Assembly: GCF_019423705.1 (NCBI RefSeq)
Contig: NZ_JAHZAX010000008.1
Span: 1-64,000 of the forward strand
DNA length: 64,000 nucleotides
Reading direction: 5' to 3'
From: Ruminococcus sp.
GTDB taxonomy: Bacteria; Bacillota; Clostridia; Oscillospirales; Ruminococcaceae
The notes under the pieces were generated by a model that ran no database searches, was not told where the DNA came from, and saw only the letters and a program-made list of their open reading frames with translations. Positions within the stretch are counted from its first letter, which is position 1. Each line of letters begins with the position of its first letter. A program made the position numbers and the translations under genes. Positions 43,597 to 52,752 of this stretch are shown here, piece by piece.

Positions 43597-45882
43597 TTAC
43601 AGAGCGCTCACCTTTATCTCGCCGTCCTCGGCAGATATTGCAAGAGCGGATACTGCGCCCTCGCCCTTGTCGATAAGCAGTTCAGCCACCTTGTCCTCGA
43701 CTTCATTGCGGATAACACGGCGGATATCTCTTGCACCAAGCTTCTGATTGAAAGACTTGTGGGCGATGACTTTAAGCGCATCGTCAGTATAGCTGAGGGT
43801 GATGTTCTTCTCAGCAAGCGGCGACTTCATCTCGTCCAGCATAAGGCCTGCAATACCTGCGTAATTCTCTTCTGTCAGCGGGTTGAACACAACGATCTCG
43901 TCAACTCTGCCAAGGAACTCAGGTCTGAGGAACTCTCTCAGCGCCTTCATAGCCTTGTCCTTTGCGATATCACTGTCGGTCTTGTTGAAGCCCACGCCTG
44001 TGTCCTTATCGGTTGAGCCTGCGTTTGAAGTCATAACGATAACTGTGTTCTCGAATGAAACGCTTCTACCCTGAGAATCGTTGATACGTCCCTCGTCAAG
44101 TATCTGCAAGAGGATATTCATAACGTCCGGGTGCGCCTTTTCGATCTCGTCAAAGAGCACGACTGAATAAGGTCTGCGGCGGACTTTCTCTGTAAGCTGT
44201 CCTGCCTCGTCAAAGCCGACATATCCCGGAGGCGAACCGATGAGTTTTGAAACTGAATGTTTCTCCATATACTCGGTCATATCAACTCTGATGAGCGGCT
44301 CAGTTGCGTCAAAAAGCTCCTCGCCCAGCACTTTTACAAGTTCCGTCTTGCCGACGCCTGTTGGGCCGACGAAAATAAATGAAGCCGGTCTGCGGCGCTT
44401 TGAAAGCTGAACTCTTGTGCGCTTGATCGCCTTTGCCACCTTGTCAACAGCCTCGTCCTGTCCGATAACACGCTTTGAAAGTGCGGACTGGAGGTTCTTT
44501 ATCTTGTCATATTCTGTCTGTGCGATCTTGTTTGCAGGAATGCCCGTCCAAAGCTCTATTACCTTTGACAAGTCCTCGTCTGTAACATAAACGTTCTTGA
44601 GCTTCTCCTCAACTTCCTTGAGGCGGTTTTGTATCCTCAGTATCTCGCCCTTTTCCGTTGCGATTATCTCATAGTCGGGGTTTTCCTTCTGCTCGTAATC
44701 TTCAACAAGCTTTTCGTGGGTCTTGAGGTCTTCATTGAGCTTGTCGAACTCCTCGATCTCTGGCGTTCTTATGCTTGTGCAAGCGCAGGATTCGTCAAGG
44801 AGGTCGATAGCCTTATCGGGCAAAAATCTGTCGTTGATGTATCTCTCAGAGAGTACAGCGCACTCTCTCAGCGTTTCGTCTGATATCTTCACTCTGTGAT
44901 AGTCCTCATAATACTGCTTTATGCCCTTGAGGACTGTGACTGTGTCTTCAACTGTCGGCTCGGAAACTGTAACAGGCTGGAAACGTCTTTCAAGCGCTGA
45001 ATCCTTTTCGATATACTTTCTGTATTCCTTGAAAGTCGTTGCGCCGATGACCTGTATCTCGCCCCTTGAAAGTGACGGCTTTAGGATATTTGCGGCATTC
45101 ATCGTGCCCTCGTTATCGCCTGTGCCAACAAGTGTGTGCACCTCGTCGATAAACAGGATAACATTTCCCTGCGCCTTTACCTCTTCAACAAGGCCTTTGC
45201 AGCGGCTTTCAAACTGTCCTCTGAACTGTGTGCCAGCAACAAGGGCTGTGAGGTCGAGGAGATAAAGTTCCTTATCCTTTATGTGGAAAGGCACGTCTCC
45301 GCCAACGATCTTCTGAGCGATACCCTCGGCGATAGCAGTCTTTCCGACGCCAGGTTCACCGATAAGACAGGGGTTATTTTTCTGACGGCGTGACAGGATA
45401 TGGATAACTCTCGATATCTCCTTATCTCTGCCCACGATATTGTCAAGCTTGCCCTCTCTCGCTCTTTCTGTGAGATTGGTACAGTAATTGTTTAGATATT
45501 TAAGCTTTTTCTTCTTTTCATCTGGCTTTTTATCCGATGAAGCGGCGGACTTGCTGTCGCCATTTGCGCCGCCTGTGAGGTTGCTCAGCACGCTTCCGCC
45601 GTTTCCGCCGAAAAGGCTGCTTAGGAAATTCGGCATAGTGCCGCTTCCGCCCGGCTCAAAATCCTCGCCGTCCGCTACCTCCATAAGCTGGTTTGTCATA
45701 GCCTCAAGGTCGTCTTCCGAGATACCCATTGACTTCATATAGTCGTCCACCTGTGATATACCAAGTTCCTTGGCGCAGACAAGACAAAGTCCTTCATTGT
45801 GCTTATGCTCGGGGTCTTTTGCGTTCATCTGGGAGATAAACACTACCGCAGGACGCTTTTTACATCTTGAACACATTAGCAT
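43597..45882 (-). CDS. clpE: Clp protease ATPase subunit ClpE
   Basis: 761 residues. An AAA+ unfoldase that feeds ClpP. The N-terminal zinc finger has Cys 4, 7, 33 and 36 (CSRC, CLVC), which marks ClpE rather than ClpC. A low-complexity linker (about 75-130) follows, then AAA module 1 (Walker A GEPGVGKT, Walker B VILFIDE), a short coiled middle region (about 395-450), and AAA module 2 (GPTGVGKT, VVLFDEIEKAHPD). GGAGC lies 8-9 bases before ATG 45882. No CtsR box is seen in the 98 bases upstream. Last gene of a long leftward run. Confidence 0.92.
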   Translation of the reverse strand: MLMCSRCKKRPAVVFISQMNAKDPEHKHNEGLCLVCAKELGISQVDDYMKSMGISEDDLEAMTNQLMEVADGEDFEPGGSGTMPNFLSSLFGGNGGSVLSNLTGGANGDSKSAASSDKKPDEKKKKLKYLNNYCTNLTERAREGKLDNIVGRDKEISRVIHILSRRQKNNPCLIGEPGVGKTAIAEGIAQKIVGGDVPFHIKDKELYLLDLTALVAGTQFRGQFESRCKGLVEEVKAQGNVILFIDEVHTLVGTGDNEGTMNAANILKPSLSRGEIQVIGATTFKEYRKYIEKDSALERRFQPVTVSEPTVEDTVTVLKGIKQYYEDYHRVKISDETLRECAVLSERYINDRFLPDKAIDLLDESCACTSIRTPEIEEFDKLNEDLKTHEKLVEDYEQKENPDYEIIATEKGEILRIQNRLKEVEEKLKNVYVTDEDLSKVIELWTGIPANKIAQTEYDKIKNLQSALSKRVIGQDEAVDKVAKAIKRTRVQLSKRRRPASFIFVGPTGVGKTELVKVLGEELFDATEPLIRVDMTEYMEKHSVSKLIGSPPGYVGFDEAGQLTEKVRRRPYSVVLFDEIEKAHPDVMNILLQILDEGRINDSQGRSVSFENTVIVMTSNAGSTDKDTGVGFNKTDSDIAKDKAMKALREFLRPEFLGRVDEIVVFNPLTEENYAGIAGLMLDEMKSPLAEKNITLSYTDDALKVIAHKSFNQKLGARDIRRVIRNEVEDKVAELLIDKGEGAVSALAISAEDGEIKVSAL

Positions 45883-45980
45883 AATAAACTGCTCCTTCCT
45901 TACTTTTTGTTATTTCATTCTATCTTACATTACTTATATTAACTGTTTATAAAGTCGCATATGAAATACATTATTTCCTG

Positions 45981-46859
45981 CTATTTATACAATATATCAA
46001 AGAAATATTTGAAAAGATAAGTCTCTTCAAAGGTATTGCTGTTAAATTCGGGCAGCCTGTTTTCCGTTGTATTTATCACCGTGCAGACCACGAATGCGAT
46101 AAGCAGCAGATACAAACAGCCCTTTGCAAGCCCCAGCACCATTCCGCCAAAGCGGTTTGCCGCCGACAGCGCAGGCATTCTTGTGAACACCCCCGACACG
46201 AAAAGTATCAGCTTTATGACTATATCCACCAGCACAAATGCTGCAATGAACATGCAAAGCTTTATAAAGGTCAGCGCAACGGGTCTGAAAATGTTCTTTT
46301 CAAGATATTCAGCGCCCGTTCTTCCGCCCTGCGAAAGGGCTTTCACCGCCTGTTCTATCTGCTCTTCGCCGAACTGGACGGACTTTGAAAGCGCTTCGCC
46401 AAGCTTCTCGTTCTCGAACTTTTCGCTTATCTTTGAAGGCATTACGCTGTGGACGTACACAGAAAGCTCTTCGCCCTTTTGCTGAGCCGTTGCGCTGTCT
46501 GCGCCCTTTGAGGTCAGAAAGCTGCCGACATTGTCCGCAAGCGTGCCGGCTTTTGAAAGAGTCGCCCTTATCTCCTCGTCGGAGATATCAATGTCAACGC
46601 CCTCGTTTTTCAGCTCGTTTTTCACTATCTTCGCAATGTCCGCACCGTCCACCGCCGTTTCAAGGCTTGATATAAGGCGGCCTTTGACGTAATTGTTGTA
46701 AACATTATCTGCGGCAAGGTTTGCGATGAAAAACGCTATCACCACCGCTGCGACTGTTCCGAGCATTGTGACGACGTATCGCACAAAGCCCCTGTAATAT
46801 CCTGTTAGAGCGGTGAGTATCAATATGACTATTACCGCCCCGTCAAATGCTAAATTCAT
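45981..46859 (-). CDS. CvpA family membrane protein
   Basis: 292 residues. Four predicted membrane helices: about 5-22, 30-50, 200-222, 238-262, with the family's GYYRGFVRYVVTMLG start and NRFGGMVLGLAKG near the end. A long Lys/Glu-rich soluble insert lies between helices 2 and 3. CvpA proteins are linked to colicin V export and envelope homeostasis; the molecular role is open. AAAGGGAT precedes ATG 46859. 32 bases downstream of the DUF5711 gene, so likely cotranscribed with it. Confidence 0.8.
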   Translation of the reverse strand: MNLAFDGAVIVILILTALTGYYRGFVRYVVTMLGTVAAVVIAFFIANLAADNVYNNYVKGRLISSLETAVDGADIAKIVKNELKNEGVDIDISDEEIRATLSKAGTLADNVGSFLTSKGADSATAQQKGEELSVYVHSVMPSKISEKFENEKLGEALSKSVQFGEEQIEQAVKALSQGGRTGAEYLEKNIFRPVALTFIKLCMFIAAFVLVDIVIKLILFVSGVFTRMPALSAANRFGGMVLGLAKGCLYLLLIAFVVCTVINTTENRLPEFNSNTFEETYLFKYFFDILYK

Positions 46860-46891
46860 TTATCCCTTTCTTTTGTTTATGTTTCTGTATT

Positions 46892-48535
46892 TTAGGTATC
46901 GAACGCTATCTTATTTATCTCACGCAGACCGAGGAAATAAACGCTGTCGTTAAGATAAGCAAAATCTATATACTCAGAGGACACCGCCGCCGTTGCAAGC
47001 AGATTTCCCGAACTGTCATAAGCTTCGATATTGTCCTCGCTGAGAAGTATTATCTTTTTATTGTATGCCGTCATTTTCTTTGGCAGACCGCTTTGAGTAT
47101 ACACAACGTTCGACGGCTTGTCGTCGTCAGAATCCGAGCGGAATATTGCAAGGGTTCCCGTCTTGCGCTGTATTCCCTTGAACACAACGCTCGCCGTCGT
47201 GCCGCTGAGAGAATAATCTTTCAGCTCGCCTGGATACTCATATTGTAGCAGAATTTGGCCGCTGCTGTCAAGCTTATAGAAGCAGGTATCTCCTACCACC
47301 CAATAATCGCCGTTGTCGTTCTTGCTTACTGCAACTGCCAAAGTCTCAAGGGGCTGGCTCTTCATAAGCTCTTCTGTGCTGTCAAAACTTACATAATGTA
47401 TCACCGATCTGAGCGTACCGCCCTTGCTGCTGAATGTTGAGATATAGCAGCCGCTTCCGTTTTCTGTAAAGCTTATGCTCAATATTCTTGCGGAGCTGCA
47501 CCATTGGAATATCTCAGCCCCCGTGGAATCATAAACAGTCATAACCGCTGGATATTTCTCAGTCTGAGTAACAACTGCAACGCTGCTGTCGGGAGATATC
47601 TCCGCCAACAGGATAGATTGGTCGATATCCTTTGAAAGCAGCTCGCCCTTTTTATTGAGCACCTCGAAAGACTTTCCGCCGTTGTCATAAACCAGCGCAC
47701 GCTTGCCCGAGGTCTTTACAACAGGGTTCGCAAAGTTGTGGGAATTATCCGTTATCTCTTCGCCTGCCTCGTCATAGAAAGTGATATGCCTGTCGTCAAC
47801 TCTGACGATACTGTCAGTCAGCGACTTTATGACATTCACCGAACTTTCGTCAAAGCTTATTGGAAAATTGCCGCTTTCCGTCTTTCCGTCATTGATAATG
47901 GTAGCGTGAGGCTTATCCAAAATGCCCTCCAGCTTCGGCACCCAAAGGTCTTTCGTGGCAAAAACGCTTGCACCGAACACCGCAACGATACCCACCGCAA
48001 CTATCTTCTTTACACGCTTTTTGTTCTTTTCTTTTTTCCTTGCCGCTCTTATATCCGTGACGTTTGAAGCCTCTTCCTCAGCTTCGGTCTCTTCTGTATT
48101 ATCGGACTTTTCAGTCTTTTCCTTCTTAGCTTTCTTATCTTTTTTCGCCTTTTTAGGCTTCTCAGCCGTCTCAGCTTCAACATTCTCTGCCTGCTCTGCT
48201 GAACTTTCAGCCCTGGCGGCGCTATCCTCAGCATTTTCAGCGGCATTATCCTCGCTGCTTGAAAGCGTTATCCTGCTGCGAGATTCCTCCGCCTGCCTTT
48301 TAAGCTCTCTTTCCTGCTCCTCACGTTCACGCTCAGCAGCTTTCTGAGCGGCTTTTTGCTTGCGCTTTATCTCTCTGAAAGTCACATTTGGCATAGGCTC
48401 TTCCGCCCCGTGGAATTCCTCACGCTGAACAAAATCCGCCTGCTTGGTTATCCTTATAGTCTTTTCTTCTTTTATGGGCTGGTTCTTTCTGCGCTTTCTG
48501 CTCTTGTTTCCGCCCTTTGATCTATTGTCATTCAT
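46892..48535 (-). CDS. DUF5711 family membrane-anchored beta-propeller-like protein
   Basis: 547 residues. The N-terminal 175 residues are highly charged (Lys/Glu/Ala-rich, coiled-coil and low complexity). One membrane helix follows (about 178-194), then an extracytoplasmic domain of about 340 residues with repeated beta strands (RALVYDNGG, SVAVVTQTE, IILLSEDNIEAYDSSGNLL) suggesting a propeller. DUF5711 assignment is from this layout. Function unknown. ATG 48535 overlaps the truA stop by 8 bases and has AAGGAT upstream inside truA; longer frames run through truA and are not used. Confidence 0.7.
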   Translation of the reverse strand: MNDNRSKGGNKSRKRRKNQPIKEEKTIRITKQADFVQREEFHGAEEPMPNVTFREIKRKQKAAQKAAEREREEQERELKRQAEESRSRITLSSSEDNAAENAEDSAARAESSAEQAENVEAETAEKPKKAKKDKKAKKEKTEKSDNTEETEAEEEASNVTDIRAARKKEKNKKRVKKIVAVGIVAVFGASVFATKDLWVPKLEGILDKPHATIINDGKTESGNFPISFDESSVNVIKSLTDSIVRVDDRHITFYDEAGEEITDNSHNFANPVVKTSGKRALVYDNGGKSFEVLNKKGELLSKDIDQSILLAEISPDSSVAVVTQTEKYPAVMTVYDSTGAEIFQWCSSARILSISFTENGSGCYISTFSSKGGTLRSVIHYVSFDSTEELMKSQPLETLAVAVSKNDNGDYWVVGDTCFYKLDSSGQILLQYEYPGELKDYSLSGTTASVVFKGIQRKTGTLAIFRSDSDDDKPSNVVYTQSGLPKKMTAYNKKIILLSEDNIEAYDSSGNLLATAAVSSEYIDFAYLNDSVYFLGLREINKIAFDT

Positions 48536-49286
48536 CTTGTTCAGATCCTTTGTCATAGTATACCTTATTAAGATACAATCCCTGCGGCGGAACTGTCTTG
48601 CCCGCCTTTGTGCGATCCTTTGAAGCCAAAATGGCCGGTATCGAATCTTCAGCAAGCTTGCCCTCGTTTATGAAGATAAGCGTGCCTACCATTATCCTTA
48701 CCATATTATACAAAAAGCCGTCCCCTGCGACTGTGAATATCACAAGCTCGCCCTCTCGGCGGACGTTAAAGGAAAATATCGTTCTGACTGTGTTTTCCTT
48801 TGTGCAGTCGGTTGAGCACATCGCCTTGAAATCGTGTGTGCCAACAAAGTCCTGCGCCGCCTTATCAAGCTTTTTTTCATCTATGGGATACCAGCTTCGA
48901 TAAGCTGTATCCTTATAAAACGGGTTCTTTATCTCGCTGTTGTGGACTATATATTCATATTCCTTGCCATTGCACATATACCTTGCGTGGAAATCAAGGG
49001 GCGCTTTTTCGCAGCTCAGCACCGATATATCGTCGGGCAGCTTTGAATTCAGCCCGAAAACTATCCCACGGCAGGTGATAGTTGAATCTATCAAACAGCT
49101 TGCGCAGAATTCTCTTGCGTGGACGCCTGCGTCAGTCCTCGAGCAGCCGTTTACAGTCACGGTCTGCCCTGTCAGCTCGAGGATAGCTTCCTCCAGCACC
49201 TGCTGTATCGCAAGGGCATTGTTCTGTCTTTGCCAGCCGTGATAGGCAGCGCCGTTATATGCAATGGTTATCTTGAAATTAGTCAT
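48528..49286 (-). CDS. truA: tRNA pseudouridine(38-40) synthase TruA
   Basis: 252 residues, typical length. Converts U38-U40 in the tRNA anticodon arm to pseudouridine. Catalytic Asp 52 in GCSRTDAGVHA, AYNGAAYHGWQRQ at the start, and AGDGFLYNMVRIMVGTL near 190-206. Placed just after ecfT and a small ORF; the ecfA1-ecfA2-ecfT-truA order is a conserved Firmicute arrangement. The ribosome site before ATG 49286 is weak (GGAAA). Confidence 0.95.
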   Translation of the reverse strand: MTNFKITIAYNGAAYHGWQRQNNALAIQQVLEEAILELTGQTVTVNGCSRTDAGVHAREFCASCLIDSTITCRGIVFGLNSKLPDDISVLSCEKAPLDFHARYMCNGKEYEYIVHNSEIKNPFYKDTAYRSWYPIDEKKLDKAAQDFVGTHDFKAMCSTDCTKENTVRTIFSFNVRREGELVIFTVAGDGFLYNMVRIMVGTLIFINEGKLAEDSIPAILASKDRTKAGKTVPPQGLYLNKVYYDKGSEQDE

Positions 49287-49303
49287 CAGCGTTTTTCCGT
49301 TTC

Positions 49304-49588
49304 CTAGTCAAGTGTTATGGAATTTATATTGTCAAGTCTTATTATCATTGTGCTGTCGCTTTTCTTTTCGTGGACGATAAGCTTTACCCACTCGTCGTCT
49401 GCGTCAAGAATGGTACAGCTATGGCCATAAATTCCGTCGCCGTCAATGGTACATTCTTTGCCGATAAGGTCTTTTATAATGCCTGACATTTTGCCGCCCC
49501 CATTTACATTTCTCTCAAGCTTCTTAACTTTTCTTTCCAAAGTGTCGAGTCTGTCGTCTTGATCCATATCTTTAAATACACTGCTCAT
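49304..49588 (-). CDS. Small hypothetical protein between ecfT and truA
   Basis: 94 residues. An N-terminal charged coiled coil (about 10-30, DDRLDTLERKVKKLERN) and a compact beta domain (about 36-94: IGKECTIDGDGIYG, CTILDADDEWVKLIV, MIIRLDNINSITLD) that looks like a small barrel of the Sm/SH3 type. A perfect AGGAGG precedes ATG 49588, supporting translation. 10 bases after ecfT. Function unknown; the fold guess is inference. Confidence 0.7.
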   Translation of the reverse strand: MSSVFKDMDQDDRLDTLERKVKKLERNVNGGGKMSGIIKDLIGKECTIDGDGIYGHSCTILDADDEWVKLIVHEKKSDSTMIIRLDNINSITLD

Positions 49589-49598
49589 AGCTATCCTC

Positions 49599-50402
49599 CT
49601 AAAGGACTATATTTATCACGATGACCCCCGCAAGGAACACAACGCAGAACACCGAGCCGTAAAGGTCGATAATGCTTAGATGAAGCTGTTTCATTCTCGT
49701 TCTGCCGTCTCCGCCGTGATAGCAGCGGCACTCCATTGCAAGTGCAAGCTCTTCGGCGTGTCTGAATGACGCCACGAAAAGGGGTATCAGCACAGGGATA
49801 AGAGCTTTCGCTTTCTGTATCAGCGAACCTGTTTCCATATCAGCGCCTCTTGCTTTCTGCGCCGACATGATCTTGTCCGTCTCCTCGATAAGGGTCGGGA
49901 TAAATCTCAGCGCAATGGTCATCATCATCGCAAGCTCGTGAACAGGCACTTTTATCTTTTTCAGCGGCGAAAGCAGCCGCTCGATAGCGTCGGTCAAGTC
50001 GATCGGCGATGTGGTATAAGTGAGAAGCGATGAGCCCACGATAAGGCAAAGTATCCTTATCACCATAAACACAGCGGTGTCAACGCCGTCGTTTGTTATC
50101 TTTATTATCTTCCATTCAAAATAAGCCTTGCCCGTTCTGATAAAAAGCAGATTGAGTATCGCCGTGAAGATTATGATAGGCACGATAGGCTTCAAGCTCT
50201 TGCGCATAAGCTTTCCGGGTATCTTTGAGATAAAAAAGGTCAGTATCGTGAAAGCTATCCCCACAAGCAGACCCCATATGCTGTCTGCCACAAAAAGCAT
50301 TACGATAAAAACGGCTGTAAGTATTATCTTTATTCTTGCGTCCATTCTGTGGATAACTGAATTTCCCGGAAAATACTGTCCGATAGTAATATCCTTTATC
50401 AA
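49599..50402 (-). CDS. ecfT: Energy-coupling factor transporter membrane protein EcfT
   Basis: 267 residues with five to six membrane helices. EcfT couples the two ATPases to substrate-binding S components that import vitamins or metals. The coupling-helix motif AQKARGAD (near 188) is present; the second is a variant (ECRCYHGGDGRTRMK). Start taken as TTG 50402, with GGAGG 7-8 bases before it; a TTG at 50417 falls inside that site. Next to ecfA2 and ecfA1, but with a 108-base gap from ecfA2 that holds short inverted repeats. No S component is in the window, so the module is the shared (group II) kind. Confidence 0.93.
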   Translation of the reverse strand: MIKDITIGQYFPGNSVIHRMDARIKIILTAVFIVMLFVADSIWGLLVGIAFTILTFFISKIPGKLMRKSLKPIVPIIIFTAILNLLFIRTGKAYFEWKIIKITNDGVDTAVFMVIRILCLIVGSSLLTYTTSPIDLTDAIERLLSPLKKIKVPVHELAMMMTIALRFIPTLIEETDKIMSAQKARGADMETGSLIQKAKALIPVLIPLFVASFRHAEELALAMECRCYHGGDGRTRMKQLHLSIIDLYGSVFCVVFLAGVIVINIVL

Positions 50403-50510
50403 GGTATATTCCTCCAATTTCTATTTTTATTGTGGTCTATTGTCACGCTGTTCCGCTCTCTGCTCTAAATGCGTTTATTGCATTTGATAGGGTCACAGGC
50501 GGAATGCTGT

Positions 50511-51374
50511 CTAATTCTTGTTTTTGTTTTCGAGCATTTCAAGCAGCAGCTTTTTTGCATACTTGAGGGTGTAAACATCGTCCTTTATGTCGATACCCAT
50601 AGCTCTGAGCCTGTTGAAAACTCTCGTCACCTGCGGCACGGCAAGCCCCATCGACACAAGCTCCTCCGAGCGGTGGAAAACCTTTACTGTGTCGTCATAA
50701 CAGAAAAGCTTCGACTCGTTCATCACAAGTATCTTTGACACGTTCTTTGCGATATCTTCCATTGAGTGTGATACCAACAGGACGGTGTTTTTAGTCTCTT
50801 GGTGATATTCTCTTATAAGTCCAAGTATCTGCTCTCTGCCCTTCGGGTCGAGTCCGGAAGCAGGCTCGTCAAGGATAAGCACCTTCGGGTTCATTGCCAT
50901 AACGCCTGCTATGGCAACACGCCTTTTCTGTCCGCCCGAAAGCTCAAAAGGCGATTTATCCAGCACTTCCAGCGGCAGACCCACCATTCGTGCCGACTCT
51001 TTTACATACTTGTCGATAAGCTCGTCCTTCACGCCCATATTCTTCGGGCCGAAAGCGATATCCTTATAACAAGTCTCCTCAAAAAGCTGATACTCAGGGT
51101 ACTGGAAAACCAGTCCCACCTTAAATCTGATAGGGCGCAGCCTTGCCTTGTCGTCCCAAAGCCTTTCCCCGTCAACGTAAACGCTGCCGCTTGTGGGCTT
51201 CAAAAGTCCGTTGAAATGCTGGATAAGGGTGGATTTTCCCGAACCTGTGTGGCCGATTATTCCCACCATTTCGCCCTCTTCTATCTCTATATTAACATGG
51301 TCTACGGCTGTTTTCTGAAAGGGCGTGCCCTCGCCGTAAACATAAATAAGATCTTCCGTCCTGATAACTGCCAT
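50511..51374 (-). CDS. ecfA2: ECF transporter ATPase EcfA2
   Basis: 287 residues. Walker A GHTGSGKST, Q-loop FQYPEYQLF, signature LSGGQKRRVAIAG, Walker B VLILDEPASGLD, switch VSHSME. Second ATPase of the ECF transporter that powers uptake of vitamins through S components. GAGGAG before ATG 51374; 12 bases after ecfA1. Its C-terminal Lys/Asn tail (LENKNKN) is short. Confidence 0.95.
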   Translation of the reverse strand: MAVIRTEDLIYVYGEGTPFQKTAVDHVNIEIEEGEMVGIIGHTGSGKSTLIQHFNGLLKPTSGSVYVDGERLWDDKARLRPIRFKVGLVFQYPEYQLFEETCYKDIAFGPKNMGVKDELIDKYVKESARMVGLPLEVLDKSPFELSGGQKRRVAIAGVMAMNPKVLILDEPASGLDPKGREQILGLIREYHQETKNTVLLVSHSMEDIAKNVSKILVMNESKLFCYDDTVKVFHRSEELVSMGLAVPQVTRVFNRLRAMGIDIKDDVYTLKYAKKLLLEMLENKNKN

Positions 51375-51386
51375 TTTTACTCCTCA

Positions 51387-52235
51387 CTATTTCAGCATAT
51401 CGTAAAGCTTCTCAACACATTCGTCCTCATCGATTATCTCTGTGGATATATCATAGCCTGCCTTTTTAAGCTCCCAGCAAAGCTCCGTCACCTGCGGCAC
51501 GTCAAGCCCCAGATTTTTCATCGTCTCCACATTTGAGAATATCTTCTTCGGCACATTATCCATTACGACCTCGCCGCCGTCGATGACAACAACACGCTGC
51601 GCTTGTGCGGCTTCTTCCATATAATGTGTGATAAGCACGATGGTCACACCCTGCTCGTTGAGCATTTTTATGGTGCGCATAACCTCTTCTCTTCCGTGTG
51701 GGTCGAGCATTGCGGTAGGCTCGTCAAGAAGTATACAGTCGGGGCGCATTGCGATTATTCCCGCAATAGCCACACGCTGCTTCTGTCCGCCCGAAAGCTT
51801 GTGGGGTGCGTGAAGTCTGTATTCATACATTCCCACGGTCTTGAGGGCTTCGTCAACACGCCTGCGTATCTCATTAGGCTCAACGCCCATATTTTCAAGA
51901 GCGAAAGCCACGTCCTCCTCAACGATAGTCGCAACGATCTGATTATCAGGGTTTTGGAAAACCATTCCCACCTTTTCTCTGATTGGCAGAAGATTTTCCT
52001 CATTGATGGTGTCCATTCCATTTACATACACCGCACCCGATTCGGGGAGATTTATGGCGTTTATGCACTTTGCAAGTGTAGATTTGCCCGAACCATTGTG
52101 ACCCAGCACCGCCACGAACTCGCCTTTTTCGATATTAAGGTCAATCCCCTTGAGGACTTCCGTTTTAACAGGCGGCTCTTCCATTTCATTGATATACGAA
52201 AAGTGAAGATCCTTTATCTCAATAAAACTGCTCAT
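51387..52235 (-). CDS. ecfA1: ECF transporter ATPase EcfA1
   Basis: 282 residues. Walker A GHNGSGKST, Q-loop FQNPDNQIV, signature LSGGQKQRVAIAG, Walker B CILLDEPTAMLD, switch ITHYMEE, all canonical. Heterodimer partner of EcfA2. AAGGAT precedes ATG 52235; 35 bases downstream of the repeat-protein gene, so transcription probably arrives from there. Confidence 0.95.
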   Translation of the reverse strand: MSSFIEIKDLHFSYINEMEEPPVKTEVLKGIDLNIEKGEFVAVLGHNGSGKSTLAKCINAINLPESGAVYVNGMDTINEENLLPIREKVGMVFQNPDNQIVATIVEEDVAFALENMGVEPNEIRRRVDEALKTVGMYEYRLHAPHKLSGGQKQRVAIAGIIAMRPDCILLDEPTAMLDPHGREEVMRTIKMLNEQGVTIVLITHYMEEAAQAQRVVVIDGGEVVMDNVPKKIFSNVETMKNLGLDVPQVTELCWELKKAGYDISTEIIDEDECVEKLYDMLK

Positions 52236-52270
52236 TTTACTATCCTTACTAATTTTCTAATATCTGACTA

Positions 52271-52654
52271 TTACTTGTCTTCTGTATCGTCCTGCTCTTT
52301 TTCAGCAGCTTTTCTTTCCTTATGCTTTTCAAACACGTCCTCGGCCTTGTCAAGTCCCTTATCAAGGAGCCTTTCAGCCTTGTGCTTTACCTTTTTGCCC
52401 GTTTCGCTCTCTGCCAGCTCGTGGGCTTTTTCCTTGCCTTTTTCAAAAAGGTCGCCTGCCTTGCCTTTTATCTTCTGACCTGCTTCGCTTTCAGCGGCTT
52501 CGTGAGCCTTTTCCTTGCCCTTTTCAAACAAGTCCTCTGCCTTGCTCTTTATTTTCTGCCCCTTTTCGCTTTCAACAGCTTCGTGAGCTTTCTCCTTGCC
52601 CTTTTCAAACATATTTCCTGCTTTGTGTTTAAGTTCATTAAGATCAAAAGACAT
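52271..52654 (-). CDS. LEA-like amphipathic repeat protein
   Basis: 127 residues made of three tandem 27-residue repeats (unit FEKGKEKAHEAAESEAGQKI plus KGKAGDL, starting about 16, 43, 70), with a fourth decayed unit. Almost only Lys, Glu, Ala, Gly and a spaced Leu/Phe: a long amphipathic helix like late-embryogenesis or apolipoprotein-type stress proteins that protect membranes or bind phosphate-rich surfaces. No signal peptide. AGGAGG before ATG 52654. The DNA repeats are 81 bases long and nearly identical. Role is inference. Confidence 0.75.
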   Translation of the reverse strand: MSFDLNELKHKAGNMFEKGKEKAHEAVESEKGQKIKSKAEDLFEKGKEKAHEAAESEAGQKIKGKAGDLFEKGKEKAHELAESETGKKVKHKAERLLDKGLDKAEDVFEKHKERKAAEKEQDDTEDK

Positions 52655-52717
52655 AACATTTCCTCCTGTCTGAAATTTTCGGTTTGATTTGTCTATACCT
52701 CCATCATAATATATGAT

Positions 52718-52732
52718 CTGTGGGTTTCACAG
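52718..52732. promoter_or_regulatory. Inverted repeat upstream of the repeat-protein gene
   Basis: CTGTG-GGTTT-CACAG, about 65 bases before the start codon and adjoining an AT-rich stretch that could hold a -10 (TATTAT). Possible operator. Confidence 0.3.
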
Positions 52733-52752
52733 GCGAACAACATTTATCACCA

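Noticed and set aside
45883..45980. CtsR heat-shock operator upstream of clpE.
   Set aside because: No tandem GGTCAAA repeat is present in the 98 bases before the gene.
52271..52654. CRISPR array, because of regular 81-base DNA repeats.
   Set aside because: The repeats are in frame, lack spacers and encode a coherent helical protein. No CRISPR array or cas gene was seen anywhere in the window.
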